This document shows, one piece after another, positions 13,161 to 24,670 of a stretch of 64,000 nt of DNA (within the stretch, counting starts at the first letter, position 1; the number at the start of each line of letters is the position of its first letter). Location of the stretch: assembly GCA_963921425.1 (NCBI GenBank), contig OY992840.1, forward strand, positions 3,660,501 to 3,724,500, written 5' to 3'. A model generated the notes under the pieces. The model saw only the letters and a list, made by a program, of their open reading frames with translations. It was not told the DNA's origin and searched no databases. The DNA is from Dryas octopetala (taxonomy: Eukaryota > Streptophyta > Magnoliopsida > Rosales > Rosaceae). A program made the position numbers and the translations under genes.

Positions 13161-13328
13161 ACTCAAAGTAAAAAAAAAAAAAAAAAAACCTAGAATCAAA
13201 ATCCAACGTTTACCTTATTGAATCAGCAGTAAAACATCCGAACTCCAAATCTGACTACGAAAATCATAAATCAACAACTTAGTTTTTAACTTTCCTTCTA
13301 AAATGTCTTAAACATTTACGACACCTAT

Positions 13329-14412
13329 TGTTTGTGGATAAACCCACATCGGTCCAACAGCCAATCATGGCTCGACATGTGGCCGGTCAGATCCAACTTC
13401 AGGTTTGACTTTTCAACGGTCAAAATTTGAATCTCCATGTCACCACACCGGCTCGGTATAGATTCATTGTCGATTCGGATCGGTTCATCCTGGCGGATCC
13501 TTCATACTCGATCCAACCCGATCTAAGAATCTTCAAGAAATCGAGTGTTCATCTTTTTCTTGATTATCTGAGATCGGTTCGGCTCGGCATTGATGATCAT
13601 CATCTCAAAAGATCCAGGTCATAGCTGATTTCTACTTGACGGAATCACGGCACCATCTACCTGATCGGCTCGGCCCGATCACCTGAACATCCGATCCGAT
13701 CACACATGGGTTTCATATCTATACATGAGGACATGTGTTCGGATTGGCTCGGCCTCCCACCGCCATCCTAAGAAGACCACGTTGGGACGAACCGCCATAC
13801 TCAAGTGCACCTGACAGGATTCTATGACAGATGAGATATTCCAGCTCACAGCCATGACTATTGGGGTATTCTACCTGATCTTCCATCCTTGCATTCAATG
13901 CAGCATTGAATGTAAAAGAGGTGGGTAGCTGTGTATGCCACTGTTCACGACTGAATGCGTGGATCTTTCTCAACCATTCATCCACATGCAGGTAACTTAC
14001 TCTTCACAACTTCCCTTGTCTATATAAACCAACTTGTATGCACAAAGTTAAGGGCAATCCATCTATCTATCACCAAGAAAACACATACACCAACTTTTAC
14101 AAAAAGGCTTACGAAAAGCATACTCAATTTACTGAGAATAAACCCAGAACATTTTACCTTGTTCTTCCCCATTCCCCCAAGTTCATCACATGTTCTTCCT
14201 CACTTTCATTCAAACACCTCCAAATACACATCATTGACTTCATCATTGGAGCGTGTTTGGCTGGTACCACACCGGTCCATCTCCTTTGATCTTGTATTTC
14301 ATGCAGGAAGAACTCAAGTCGACATCCACGTCATCATCCAACATGGCTTCTGATCAGCCAAAAATATCAGTTCTAAGTTGTTGCATCTGTCTTACGAAAA
14401 TTTGCATCAACA
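13329..14412 (+). mobile_element. Solo LTR, probably Ty3/Gypsy, target duplication CCTAT
   Basis: The 1084-bp unit starts TGTTTGTGGA and ends GCATCAACA, with CCTAT directly before (13324-13328) and after (14413-14417). A TATA box TATATAAACC sits at 14021-14030. The long GC-richer first part and the phrases ttggagcgtgtttggctgg and catgcagg near the end recall Gypsy LTRs. No internal coding region is present. Open frames of 60-130 residues inside have no domain and are read as chance. Confidence 0.8.
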
Positions 14413-14720
14413 CCTATGAATTGATCACCTAATTCTCATAAAATAATCGTTTTAAAGTGAAAGCTTACCTAAATTGCCTTAAGTCCTTGTCGAAACCACT
14501 CTGGTGGCATGCCTAGGCTCTAGACAACAAAGGATTTTAACGTTAAAAGCTTTTTTGTGTTTGCTCTGCTTTCTGATTGCAAACCCTTTTTAAAACCAAT
14601 TTTCTTTTTCTATAGAATTGGAAAACTGCAACAACCTATCTCTTCTTTTAAAAAATCAAACGGAACTTCATCCTCCTGCAACAACGTTACTGAATAACCC
14701 ATTTTAGAATGGGCGGATAC
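14413..14720. other. Spacer, nothing recognised
   Basis: AT-rich sequence between a solo LTR and a MITE; no gene, RNA or repeat structure could be supported. Confidence 0.5.
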
Positions 14721-15162
14721 ATGACATTTTATTTTTTACACAATTTTTAATATGGCACACTTTATATAGGATTTCAATTTTTAATGATCCGAATCGTCTA
14801 TTTTTTAGGTCTTTATTAAAATATTATTCTTGCAAAAAATTAAATAAATCAAAAAAATTATTTACCTACAAAGACTAAATGGTCAACAAAATAAACACTT
14901 GAAATGTTGACCATTTAATCTTATATGATAAATAGTTTTCGATTTACCTAATTTTTTGTAAGGATGATCCTTTAATCGAAAAAGAAATCTTTATTGGTTC
15001 TACCTCCTATATTTTATGAAGAGAATGAATCTTTTTATCGAAGGATCAACAAAAAAAAAAAGGTCCGGACCTCTGGACACCTAAAAAATAGACAGTTCTG
15101 ATCGTTGAAATCCTATATGGAGTAGGCCCAATTGAAAATTTGTGTAAAAAATATAATGTCAT
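14721..15162. mobile_element. Fold-back MITE 1
   Basis: The first ~90 bases (from ATGACATTTTATTTTTTACA) return inverted at 15075-15162 with about 80-85% identity, so most of the 442-bp unit can fold on itself. The inner edge carries the core aatgatccg...ttttttaggt that recurs in MITEs 2 and 3. No clear target duplication. Non-coding. Confidence 0.75.
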
Positions 15163-15734
15163 AAATTCTTCTCCTTATTTCTATATTTTATTTTTTCTAA
15201 CTACACATATAATTTGGCTCCAGTTCTTAAACCATGTCATTGCCTACGGCCTACCCCAAAAAAATCACATAATACCATAAAGTGCACAGTAACATAACGC
15301 AAAGTATTCTTTCGCCTAAGTCACAAAAATGTAACAAAATTTAAATGGTTAGGGACAAGTATTACACACCATCTGTTTGACATCTTTACTTCACATCACA
15401 ACAAAATTCTCAGGTCCATACACCTGGCCAATTGCAAGTAGCAATAAAATTTTCAAATTATGTTTTCCCACTATCTCCCATTTATCAATCAATAAATAAT
15501 TGAGTATTCATGATGATTTTTTTTTTCTTGGCAACTAAAAAGTTAGGCTTCACTCAGACTTTGAACTTGATTTCACTTTAACATTTAAAAAGAAATTGAA
15601 AGAATTTACCACTATAATTTATAAATTTTAGCAATTTTCAACCTTCGTACAATTCCATTAAAAATTCCGTTCAAAAATAGCAAGTGACATATTTTTAAGG
15701 GATATTTTGGTCTTTTTGGGATTCAATGATTTTG

Positions 15735-15760
15735 TTTTTTTTTTTTTTTTTTGCCACTAG
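15735..15760 (-). mobile_element. Second poly(A)-only micro-retroposon
   Basis: ATTCAATGAT (15721-15730) and ATTCCATGAT (15761-15770) bracket a run of 18 T followed by gccactag. Read on the minus strand this is eight bases plus a poly(A) tail between 10-14 bp direct repeats, the same pattern as at 12871-12894. One mismatch in the flanks suggests it is older. Confidence 0.55.
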
Positions 15761-16117
15761 ATTCCATGATATTTGTTTAGGACTTAGTTTATGAGTGTTT
15801 CTATCCATACCCTAAAGTATGGTATCCAAACCTACAACTCAAATTTTTTTCAAAAAAAAAAAAAAATGCAATAACAGCAACTCCACCCACCATCAGGCAT
15901 CAACAGCTACCCCACCACTGGTGCCTTTACTTCGACCACTCCCTTGCCCCATCCTCGCTCTACCCATGCGATATATTGCTTTGGTTAGAGGATGAAAACA
16001 AATTACAAACGTTTGCTGGTGCACGCATGAGATGCTGTAATGCTCGCTACTCGAGATAAGGTGCTGACCAAATAAAATGCGAACACTAATTGGAGTGTTG
16101 TTTATGGATTTTTAGTT

Positions 16118-16513
16118 AGGGAAAAAAATAATTTTGGCCCTTGTGTTTTACCTAGAAACATATTTGGTCTTTGTAGTTTTAAATAATTTTGGCCTTGTGT
16201 TTTACCCTAAAAACATGTTTTGATAATTATAATTAGTTTTATTTTTTAGGCAAAGAGACGTTTTGGCCCTTCAAAATTGGTATTTTTGACCGAAAACCTT
16301 TAATTGAGCTAAACAGAAAGTTTAAGATCCTTAATTAGAACAAATTGAATGTGGCATTCTCAACTGCAACAAAAGGGTATAATTAGAGTACTTTTGCTAA
16401 AATTATCCTTATTGTAAATAACATAAAACATAAGGACCAAAAGTGAAATTTTGAAACCACATGGACAAAATCTGTTTTCTAGGTAAACATAAGGACTAAA
16501 AATATTTTTTCCA
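16118..16513. mobile_element. Mutator-type MITE with long inverted arms
   Basis: The outer ~100 bp on each side are imperfect inverted copies (GGAAAAAAATAATTTTGGCC against the inverse of 16490-16512; inner phrases cttgtgttttacctagaaac and its inverse). TTTTAGTT flanks it at 16110-16117 and 16514-16521, extending to 9 bp with one mismatch, as expected for Mutator-like elements. No coding sequence. Confidence 0.7.
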
Positions 16514-17260
16514 TTTTAGTTTCCCCACTCATGGTCTTAAATTTGAAATTTTCAGCGAAATTTCACTGATAATATCGTTATTTCCAATGATGGAAATTTA
16601 AATATATTCCCATACATTTTTCAATTTTTTTAACAAAAATTTGGTGAATTTTCGATTGGATATTTCGGGTGATCTTTCAAGTCTAAATGGGAAATTTTCC
16701 ACCAAAATTTTCAAAATTTAGGTGATATTTCCCCAATTTTTCACCGAAATTTTGGTGATAACTCCACAAAAATTCTCCCTTCATTCAAAATTTTCTCTTT
16801 AAAAAAATCCATCTTTTAGTCTCAAGTTTTCCAACAACAAAACAATTTTACACAAAGTAATTCTATATTTCTCTTTCATTTTGTTCATTTGAATTAATGT
16901 TGTTTGTCTTTAAATAATAATAATGATATCATTAATTAGTTAATTCATAAAATAATGATATTCTTATATTTATTATCATTTTTATTATTGCTAGGTGTAA
17001 CACCTTGAATTTTCGGCTTATGTTAATTTTATTACTTAAATCTTTCACCTTGTTCTTAAGGTTTGTTTAAAGGAATTAAAGTTTTCCTTGACTTTGTTCT
17101 AACTAACTTGGACGTTTTGGTCGTAGCTTTGGAGTTTAATTGTGTGAAAGTGAATTCTTGAAAAAGGAAATTCAAGAGTTTGGTGATTATTTAATTTATT
17201 TTTGTTTTTTGGAATTAAATTATGAGAAAAGGATCTTTCACAATTTTTTTGGAAGTGATT

Positions 17261-17586
17261 TGTAAGACCCCGTATTTTTCAAGGAGTTATTTTAAATAGT
17301 TTGTGAATTTATTTTAAGGATTTTGGGAATTTATTTGGAAATTTAAAAGGTTTTGGTTTAATTTTTAATTTTTGTTTTAAATTGGGCTTGACCCAAAAGT
17401 TGACTTTTAAAACTAATGGACTTTCGTCTTTGTCTTTGGGCACGTTGGAAAGGTCTTGAGTCCACTAGTTCGTAGACACGCGGCACGCGTCAAACGGAGT
17501 TACGGTTTGAAAGATATGGACATGTGAAGTGAGTGGCACACTTGTAATTTTTACGAAAGTGGTTTTTAAAACCCAAAAAGTCAGAC

Positions 17587-17627
<41 letters not shown>

Positions 17628-19866
17628 CCTCTCGCGTCTGTCTCTTTCTCTCACCTCCGCCGATCTGCCACCGGCGCGTTGCGGCGCGTCCAGCGGCAGA
17701 TGGGTTGGGTTTTTGGCCCACCAGCCTCGCCGCCTTCCCCTCTTCCTCCCCCTAGCCGCCGATCACCCTGCTGAGCCACCATCGCGACGAATAGACACGA
17801 AGACCGAGAGAGCTCTCGTCGGCGATCTCGCTTTTCCGGCCACGCCACGACCAGCGACGGACACCGGCAGACTCGTCTCGCTGTCGCCGTCCTTCCCAGC
17901 CCAGTCTCGTACCTCGCAGTCACCCCTCGACGTCGCAACGACGCAGGACAGAAACAGTGCCATCGCCGACGGTCTGATTTTTTCGGCCAATACGTGACAC
18001 CGGACCTACTGGGCTTTGTTCCTCTCGTCATGGCGAGTCCGGCCATGGTCTCCGTTCGTCCATACGAGGCTCCACGACAGAGCAATGAGCTCGGGAAGCC
18101 AAGCCAGCCGCCGGCTTCCGCCGCCGATTTCGGCATTTCCGGCAATATTTGGCCGTTGATCCAGTTACGAGAATTGATCCTCGAGGTTTGTGCTGCCGTT
18201 GCCACCAATGAAACCACCACTTTTGGCGGCGGGTTAGTAGTCGTTTGACCCGTTTCCGCCCAATTGAGGTCTTAGAAACTTTTCTAGGTCCTTTTGGTAC
18301 ACGGGCTCGGGAAATCTCATTCCCGATGTCGTTATGCTGCCAAATTTGAGATCCGAGCAAAGGAACCAAGAAGGGCATTTCGGTCTTTTCGTGTGGTTAG
18401 ACTGTGAGTGAAATTTATCTGTTTTTAATGTAGAGTACTGTTATCGAATGATCTATTTTGTGTGTTTGTTGCTTTATGTTAGGAAGGCTAAGTGTAGGAT
18501 TTGGATCATGAGAATGAATTGATGAGGAATCTGAGGCTAAGGAATTAAATTTGGAATTTTAGAGTTTGTCCTCAGGATAATTGTTGAATTAGGGAAGAAA
18601 TGTTTTTTTTTTGTCGAGATAAATAAATGATGATTAGGCGATTATTATACCGATTTGATCGAATTAAGTATTGGTATGATTTGAGTGACAAACAAGTGTT
18701 GATGATGATGCATATGTAGAGATGAATCTGAGGAGAAATACATGGGGCATTTATACATTGTGAAATAAGGATAGTTATGAGATGGTTCTGAGAATGTTGT
18801 GATTGAGGTTGTGTGAGAATTCATGCCTGCTCGTGTATAGATTCGCTCTGCACAAGAAGTGGCGAGCATCCTGCCTGCTCGTGCATTGATTCGCTCTGCA
18901 CGAGAAGTGGCGAGCATTCCTGCCTGCTTGTGTATAGATTCGCTCTGCACGAGAAGTGGCGAGCATACCTGCCTGCCCGTGCATCGATCCACTCTGCACG
19001 GGAAGTGGCGAGCGATTTACAGTTTGTGGAGTGAGGTTTTGGTTGTGGAGTATAAATTGTTCTTCAGAGGTCGATTTACAGTTTTGAGGGGATTGAAAAA
19101 TGGATCTTAAGGAAGAGATTTTGAAAGTAGTTTGAAAGCTGGAGGATTTTAAAGAGCGACATGAGTGAAATTAGATAGTTTGTTTTGTTGCTTTGTGTGC
19201 TTGTGTGCTTATGTTTGCTATGATTTGGTTTTGGCTAGGACTTGGTAAAGTCTAGGCTTGAATCTTGAGGATGGACAATGATAAATTGATCATGCATTGA
19301 GGTTATGAGTTATGATGTGAATGATTAGAGATTGTGGTTAATAATTGACGATTAGGCATTTGATTTGCCGAATTGATTATTATTTATTGATGAGATTTGA
19401 TTAGAATACGAGGATTTATGATTTATCTTGAGAATTGGATGATTGGTGATGAAATCATTATGTGATTGAGTATTTATGAATTTTATTGTGGATTATTATA
19501 GATTATGGAAATAGAAGAATTATTGAGGTTATATTTAAGTTATTTCATTCATACGAGCTCTAGTGAGCTTACCGGGTTGTTTATTTGAATGACCCAGTGT
19601 ACCATGGATATGGTGCAGTGTGGTTATTGGTGTTTTGCAGGTTAAGCAGACTGAGGAGGCAGTGAGGAGAAGACGAGGTAGTGAGACCCATTTTAATTTG
19701 ATTTAACCGATTTTATACAGTAAATTTAACATAAATGTTTTGGGCTCACACTCTGATTTATCAAGTGTATTTATTTATTATGTTAAGTGCATGGCTCATT
19801 CTTTGAAAAGAGGTTTAAAGGACAAAGTTTCAGTGTATTTTTGGGCCCGAGGATCGGGGCGTTACA
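17261..19866 (+). mobile_element. Solo LTR 'A', Gypsy-like, nested; target duplication TGATT
   Basis: Begins TGTAAGACCCC and ends GGGGCGTTACA, flanked by TGATT (17256-17260, 19867-19871). Its order of parts equals that of the LTR at 58657-61567: a shared lead (gttgacttttaaaactaatg, actttcgtctttg), a CT run (17590-17622), a GC-rich block (17640-18240), a tandem hairpin array (18824-19018), then tacgagctctagtgagctta and a closing ggcccgagg...ggggcgttaca. Long frames in the GC block occur on both strands with no known domain. Family placement (Tekay-like chromovirus) is an inference from length and ends. Confidence 0.8.
18824..19018 (+). repeat. Hairpin-forming minisatellite in LTR A, 4 units of ~48 bp
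   Basis: Units start at 18824, 18872, 18921 and 18970 with linker aagtggcgagcat...cctgcctg. Each unit holds an inverted pair around an 11-base loop. Unit 2: CTCGTGCA/TGCACGAG. Unit 4: CCCGTGCA/TGCACGGG, where both arms changed together. Unit 3: CTTGTGTA/TGCACGAG, paired through G-T wobbles. Unit 1: CTCGTGTA/TGCACAAG, with one mismatch. Confidence 0.85.
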
Positions 19867-22452
19867 TGATTTGACTATTTTGAGGCTATAGGAAATTAGT
19901 CCTCATCAATACGAGTCTGTAGGATTTTTCGGGGAATTATTTGGAGTTCCGAGCTATTTTTGGTAAATTAATGAAGTTGGAAAAATTAGAAAAAATGGGA
20001 AAACAAAAGAAATGGAAAAAGTGGCTGACTGGGCCGACAGCACGCCACGTGGCACGCTGCCAGTGGCCCAAACAAGCTGACAAGGCAGCTGACAAGGGGC
20101 CAAGGCGCTGACACGCACGACTACACGGAGACACAATGTGATGTGTCACACCAGATCCGTCTCTCTCCTTTTAATCTTAGCCATTCCGCATCATTAAAGC
20201 CTTTCATCTCAACCGTCTATTTCGTTTAATGAACCGGTCAACCCAGCCCACTTCCCTTTGACCCGCGTGTATGGCATTGGATCGACCCGAATCTGTTTTG
20301 TCTCACAAAACGGATAATCCGGCTAGGTTGTTGCTGACCTACTTCGAATTCTTGTGTGTTTTTCCATTGTTTTTGATATTTTTGAGCATCTTATCCTACA
20401 TTGAAAACTTACAACTTCTTCTCACTCCCTTGTGCTTATAAATAAAGACTCATGTACCTCATTTTCACTTGCACCATCAAATAGAGTTTGAAAGCTTTTC
20501 ACTTTAACTTTGGTTTCTCTTTCTCTCTCTAGAAAGATTATTATTCTTTCTATTCTTGAGCAAGCTCATATTTTTTAGAAGCTCCCTCCTAGTAAAATAT
20601 TTTGAGGTCTTCCCTTGGAGGAGAAGACCTAAGTTTGGAGGAGTCCCTTAGGAGTGGAGTCTAGTTTTGGAGGTCTACAACCGGGTAAGTCTTTTATTAT
20701 TTTATTTCTTATTTATTTTTCTTAAGCTTTAATATTAGGTTGCATGCTTAGATTAATTAAGTAGTATTTATTTATTAATTAAACATGCCTAGGTTTATTT
20801 TGGAGATTTAATTGCTTAATTTATTTGGTTAATTAAGCATGATTAGTTGTAACCTTAATTTGGAGATTTAATTAAAGGTTATTAACTTGTTAGGTTTAAC
20901 CAATCCTATAGTATAGATTAAATTGGATTTAAGCTATTTATTCAAGCTTGATTAATTAGTGGAATATTTTGGAAAAAAACTAATTAATTAAATACTTAGA
21001 TAATACTTAGATTTGATTTATTTTAACTTAAATTAATTTGTGAAATTGTTTTAAACTAAGGCAATTAGTCAAGTGGTTTGACTTTAAAATTAACTTGAAA
21101 CTTAGAAACTCTAAAAAGTAGAGTTTAGTCCACTTAGAACTAGAGTCTTTACGGACGTGTGACCTAAAAAGATGGGTCATAACGAGATTGTGTTGAACTT
21201 AACTTTTGACTAAGTTGTCGTATTGTTGGACACTAGGAACACCAGGTACCGAAGGATTTTTTTGTGACGTGACAAGAAGGAGATTGATTCGAGACGGATG
21301 AGAATGCATATGCAAGAAGAGCATTGGATTTCAGGTAGGGGGATTTATCCTACATTCTGACTATGGACTTTGTGTGTGTTAATGTTGTTAAATTATTATA
21401 ACATGCTATATTTGTATGATTGGTCTGAGAGTTTGGGTAGCGTCGTACTTGACCTTGGGTTCAAATCATAAACCTTCTAGAAGAATTGATCAGTATATTA
21501 TGGAGCTTAGCCAAGCCAATACGTGGCTACGTGTGCTTGTGCGAATCGGGACCCATGATTGATCAGGTAGCAGTAAATACGGTTTCTCAATTACGAGTTC
21601 ATATTTCTGTTTACTAGGGCACTCTCGCTATAAATGCTATTCTCTTTGATTATAGCTGGCCATAATCGTACCTAATGTGTATCGACCATCTGTATTATTT
21701 TTATTTGTGAATTTTTATGCATGTTTACCATATTGTTGTACAGCCGAGTCATAAATGTTGTGAAAAAGATTTAAAGGGAAGGGTTTGGAGAACTTATTTT
21801 GATGATTTCAGGATCCGTAAGAAAGTGTTTTCCACTATGATTTACACTGAAAAGGTTTTGGGGTTTTCAAACTAGACAGGGTCCCTGAGGGGAAGCTATG
21901 ATCGCATGAGATACTTACCCCCTACATTTGTCTTGTTGTTCCTTGTTTATTGAATGTTTTATAGGTACGAGGCATGGTAAAGAGACAAACTTGAACGAGG
22001 GTCCAGCAGAGTAACATCTTGAGACTTGTCAACTTCCTAGATTCAAATGGTGATTTCATTTAATTGTTTTTCTCGTGTCGAGTTTGTTTTATTGATTTTT
22101 TCTCAAATTATTTGGAGATTGTTTTAATTAAGCAATTTACTTTGACTTTACGTTTGCGAAGTTTTGAAACATTTATTTTGTGTTTGTTATATATTTCAAA
22201 TTTATTTAATTCTTCAAGATTGCAATGTAATACCGTAACCTTGGGGGTTGGTTTTATAAAGAAGTTTTATTTTTACTTCACATGTTTTCCGCTATTTATT
22301 ATTTCTGATCCAACCCGTACTACCTAATCAAATAGCTTAACCCGCCTTGGATATCTTGGAGGATTAATACTTGATTTAGTGGTACTAATACCTTGGGGCA
22401 TTCAAGGTGGGTGCCACTGTTGCATACCTGGGGTTCGGGGTGTGACACTAGG

Positions 22453-22856
22453 AGTGCTCTAGAGATAACCAATTAGTAAGATAATATGACGCTAACCATC
22501 ATTTTAAACTCACTACACAATGTAATTTAATGATCCAAACAGTTTATTTTTTAGATTCTCATTCAAAAATCATCCTTACAAAAAATCAACAAAATCGAAG
22601 ATCGTTTAGTTAACTATTAGTAAGCTAATTGTGCACATGTAAATGAACGGACACAAGTTTTTCAATAAAATATGAAATGATTGTAATTATAATTAAATGG
22701 CTAAACGATTTTCGATTTGGTTGATTTTTTGCAAGATTGATATTTGAATGGAGATCTAAAATATGAACGTTTGGATCATGAGATTACATCGTGCAGTGGG
22801 TTCAAAAGGGTGGTTAGCACCATATTATCTTACTAACTAATTAGCTCTAGAGCATT
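22453..22856. mobile_element. Fold-back MITE 2
   Basis: Roughly 105 bp at each end are inverted copies, beginning tgctctagag and including agtaagataatatg and gctaacca. The inside has a core (tgatccaaacagtttatttt, then aaaaaatcaacaaaatcgaa) shared with MITEs 1 and 3. The solo LTR 16996-22447 inserted right at its left edge. Target duplication unclear. Non-coding. Confidence 0.75.
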
Positions 22857-23242
22857 TTTGTTGTCAAGCAATGAGAGAATATTTAATTTTATCTCTTTAA
22901 GTTTAAATAAGGTTGTTCTTGTTCATCTCATTAGTCTAATGTTATTATTGTTCATTATGCATGGATAACTGTACTCTTATATTATAGTATATATATTAAT
23001 ATTATATATATATTCTAATTAATGCTATTATGATAAATATATATGTTAATAATTATAAACCCCCTAGTTAGAGATAAAATCTCTCATAACCTCCACCCAA
23101 AATCTAACTCTCTTATAACCCCCAATCTTACACTTAATATTTTCCTAAACCCCCTAGTCAACTAATACCCAGTCAACTTTGACTCCCCATATTTTAATTT
23201 TCCAGTTTTACCCCTTTTATTTTATTTTCATTTTCAGCCAAC

Positions 23243-23282
<40 letters not shown>

Positions 23283-23483
23283 GTTGCCTCTCTCCCCTCT
23301 GCGTCTCTTTCTCTCTCTCCCCGCTGTTGTCGCCGGCGCGTGCGCCGCCGTCTGGCGACGGTTGCCGGCGAGACCGGTCCCATCAGACTCGCATCTCCTT
23401 CCTCTTCCTCCCTATGCCCTCCACGTGCCGTTAAACTAAACGTCGACGCCAGATCGCCGCGACTACGATCGGTGGTGCTCGCT

Positions 23484-23788
23484 GGCGATCTGCCTTTTTC
23501 GACGGAGTTGGAATGCCGGACCACCCAAGTCTTCTTCCTCTCGACGTCCTGAGCACGATGGTATGCTCGGATTCTCCATCCGATCAGCCACAGCGGCAGA
23601 TCGATGCCACAAAGGCCGCGGCTTCTCCGCCGGCGATCTGCCTTTTTCGGCGGAGTTGGAATGCCAAACCACCCAAGCCTTCTTCCTCTCGACGTCCTGA
23701 GCACGATGGTGTGCTCGGATTTTCCATCTGATCAGCCACGGCGGCAGATCGAAGCCACAAAGGCCGCGGCTTCTCCGCCGGCGATCTG
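23484..23788 (+). repeat. 148-bp tandem duplication inside element C
   Basis: The word ggcgatctg recurs at 23484, 23632 and 23780, exactly 148 bp apart. The two intervening units are about 90% identical (gaccacccaag/aaccacccaag, gacgtcctgagcacgatggt). Because 148 is not a multiple of three, reading frame is not kept, which argues against a coding role. Confidence 0.8.
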
Positions 23789-23959
23789 GCTTTTCCGGCA
23801 GCCATTTCCGTCGAGTCAGGTACTAATATTCTTCTCCTCATTGTACTCTTCAATGCTATGTGTTTGGATTGGACCAATTGCTGATGAATCAAAAAACCCC
23901 AAATCGAACCTCATTGTGTGTTGTTGTAACTGTGTATAGGGAACTTTAAGCCTACATTT

Positions 23960-24670
23960 ATTGATTAAACAGTTTCAATTCGTGAAACAGTTTCAGCTCG
24001 TGAAACAGTTTCAGCTCGTGAAACATGAGTTTTAAATGAATTTTGAATGAAATTATGGTTCTGAAATATGATGAATCAAATTTGCAGGTAGAAACAGATC
24101 GAGGCAGTGGCGACTGTCGTGTACTCGTCGCGCGTGAGATGATCGGACGACGTTGTATTGTTGGCTACTCCTCTCATCTCAATGGCTTATTGTATTGTTA
24201 TTATTTTTTTTTTATAAGGTTGCTGTGTTCTTTTTAGTGAAACGGAATTCAGTAAAGGTGTAACTGTTTTAGTGAAGTGTAATTGTTTTAGTAAAGGTGT
24301 AATTGTTTTTTAATTAAGGTGTAATTGCATTTTAGTCGAGGTGTAATTGTTTCATCACTTAATTCAGTTTCAGTAAGTGAATTCATAACTGAATTTTTCA
24401 ATTTAGTGTAACTGAATTTCTGAAATTCAGTTTCAGTGTAATTGAATTCTTGAAATTCAGTTTCAGTGTAACTGAATTTTTGAAATTCAGTTTTAGTGTA
24501 ATGAAATTCAATTTCAGTGTTTGATTTTAGTTTTAGTGAAATATTGAGTTTTAGCAAAAACTTCAATTTAAAAAAAAAAAAAAAAAAAAAACAGTTTCAC
24601 CAAAATACAGTTACAGTGACGTCAGCATGTGTCAGCATGCGTCAGCGCGCGTCAGCATGCGTCAGAAGGG
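23960..24670 (+). repeat. Cluster of short tandem repeats in element C
   Basis: Three small arrays follow each other: an 18-bp unit gtgaaacagtttcagctc (~23965-24025), a ~30-bp unit around ttcagtttcagtgtaactga (24360-24545) and an 11-bp unit around cagcatgcgt (24620-24666). A 20-plus A run lies at about 24568. Element D has a different array in the same relative place. Confidence 0.65.

Larger units (their letters stand above)
16996..22447 (+). mobile_element. Solo LTR, Gypsy-like long type, split by a second solo LTR; target duplication CTAGG
   Basis: Starts TGTAACACC and ends GGGGTGTGACA, with CTAGG on both sides (16991-16995, 22448-22452). Removing the inner insertion 17261-19866 and its duplicated TGATT leaves about 2.84 kb, the size of long LTRs such as those of some chromoviruses. 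It has GC-richer patches around 20030-20300, a probable promoter zone (cttataaataaagactcatg near 20435) and no coding domains. No matching second LTR or internal region is present, so I read it as solo. Confidence 0.75.

Noticed and set aside
17651-18220. 189-residue minus-strand frame and overlapping plus-strand frames in the GC-rich block of LTR A
   Set aside because: High GC removes stop codons on both strands; no domain is seen, and the homologous block in LTR B does not keep the same frame.
23234-23939. Several 100-156 residue frames in element C
   Set aside because: Produced by a 148-bp tandem duplication of GC-rich sequence; frame is not kept across units and no family resembles them.
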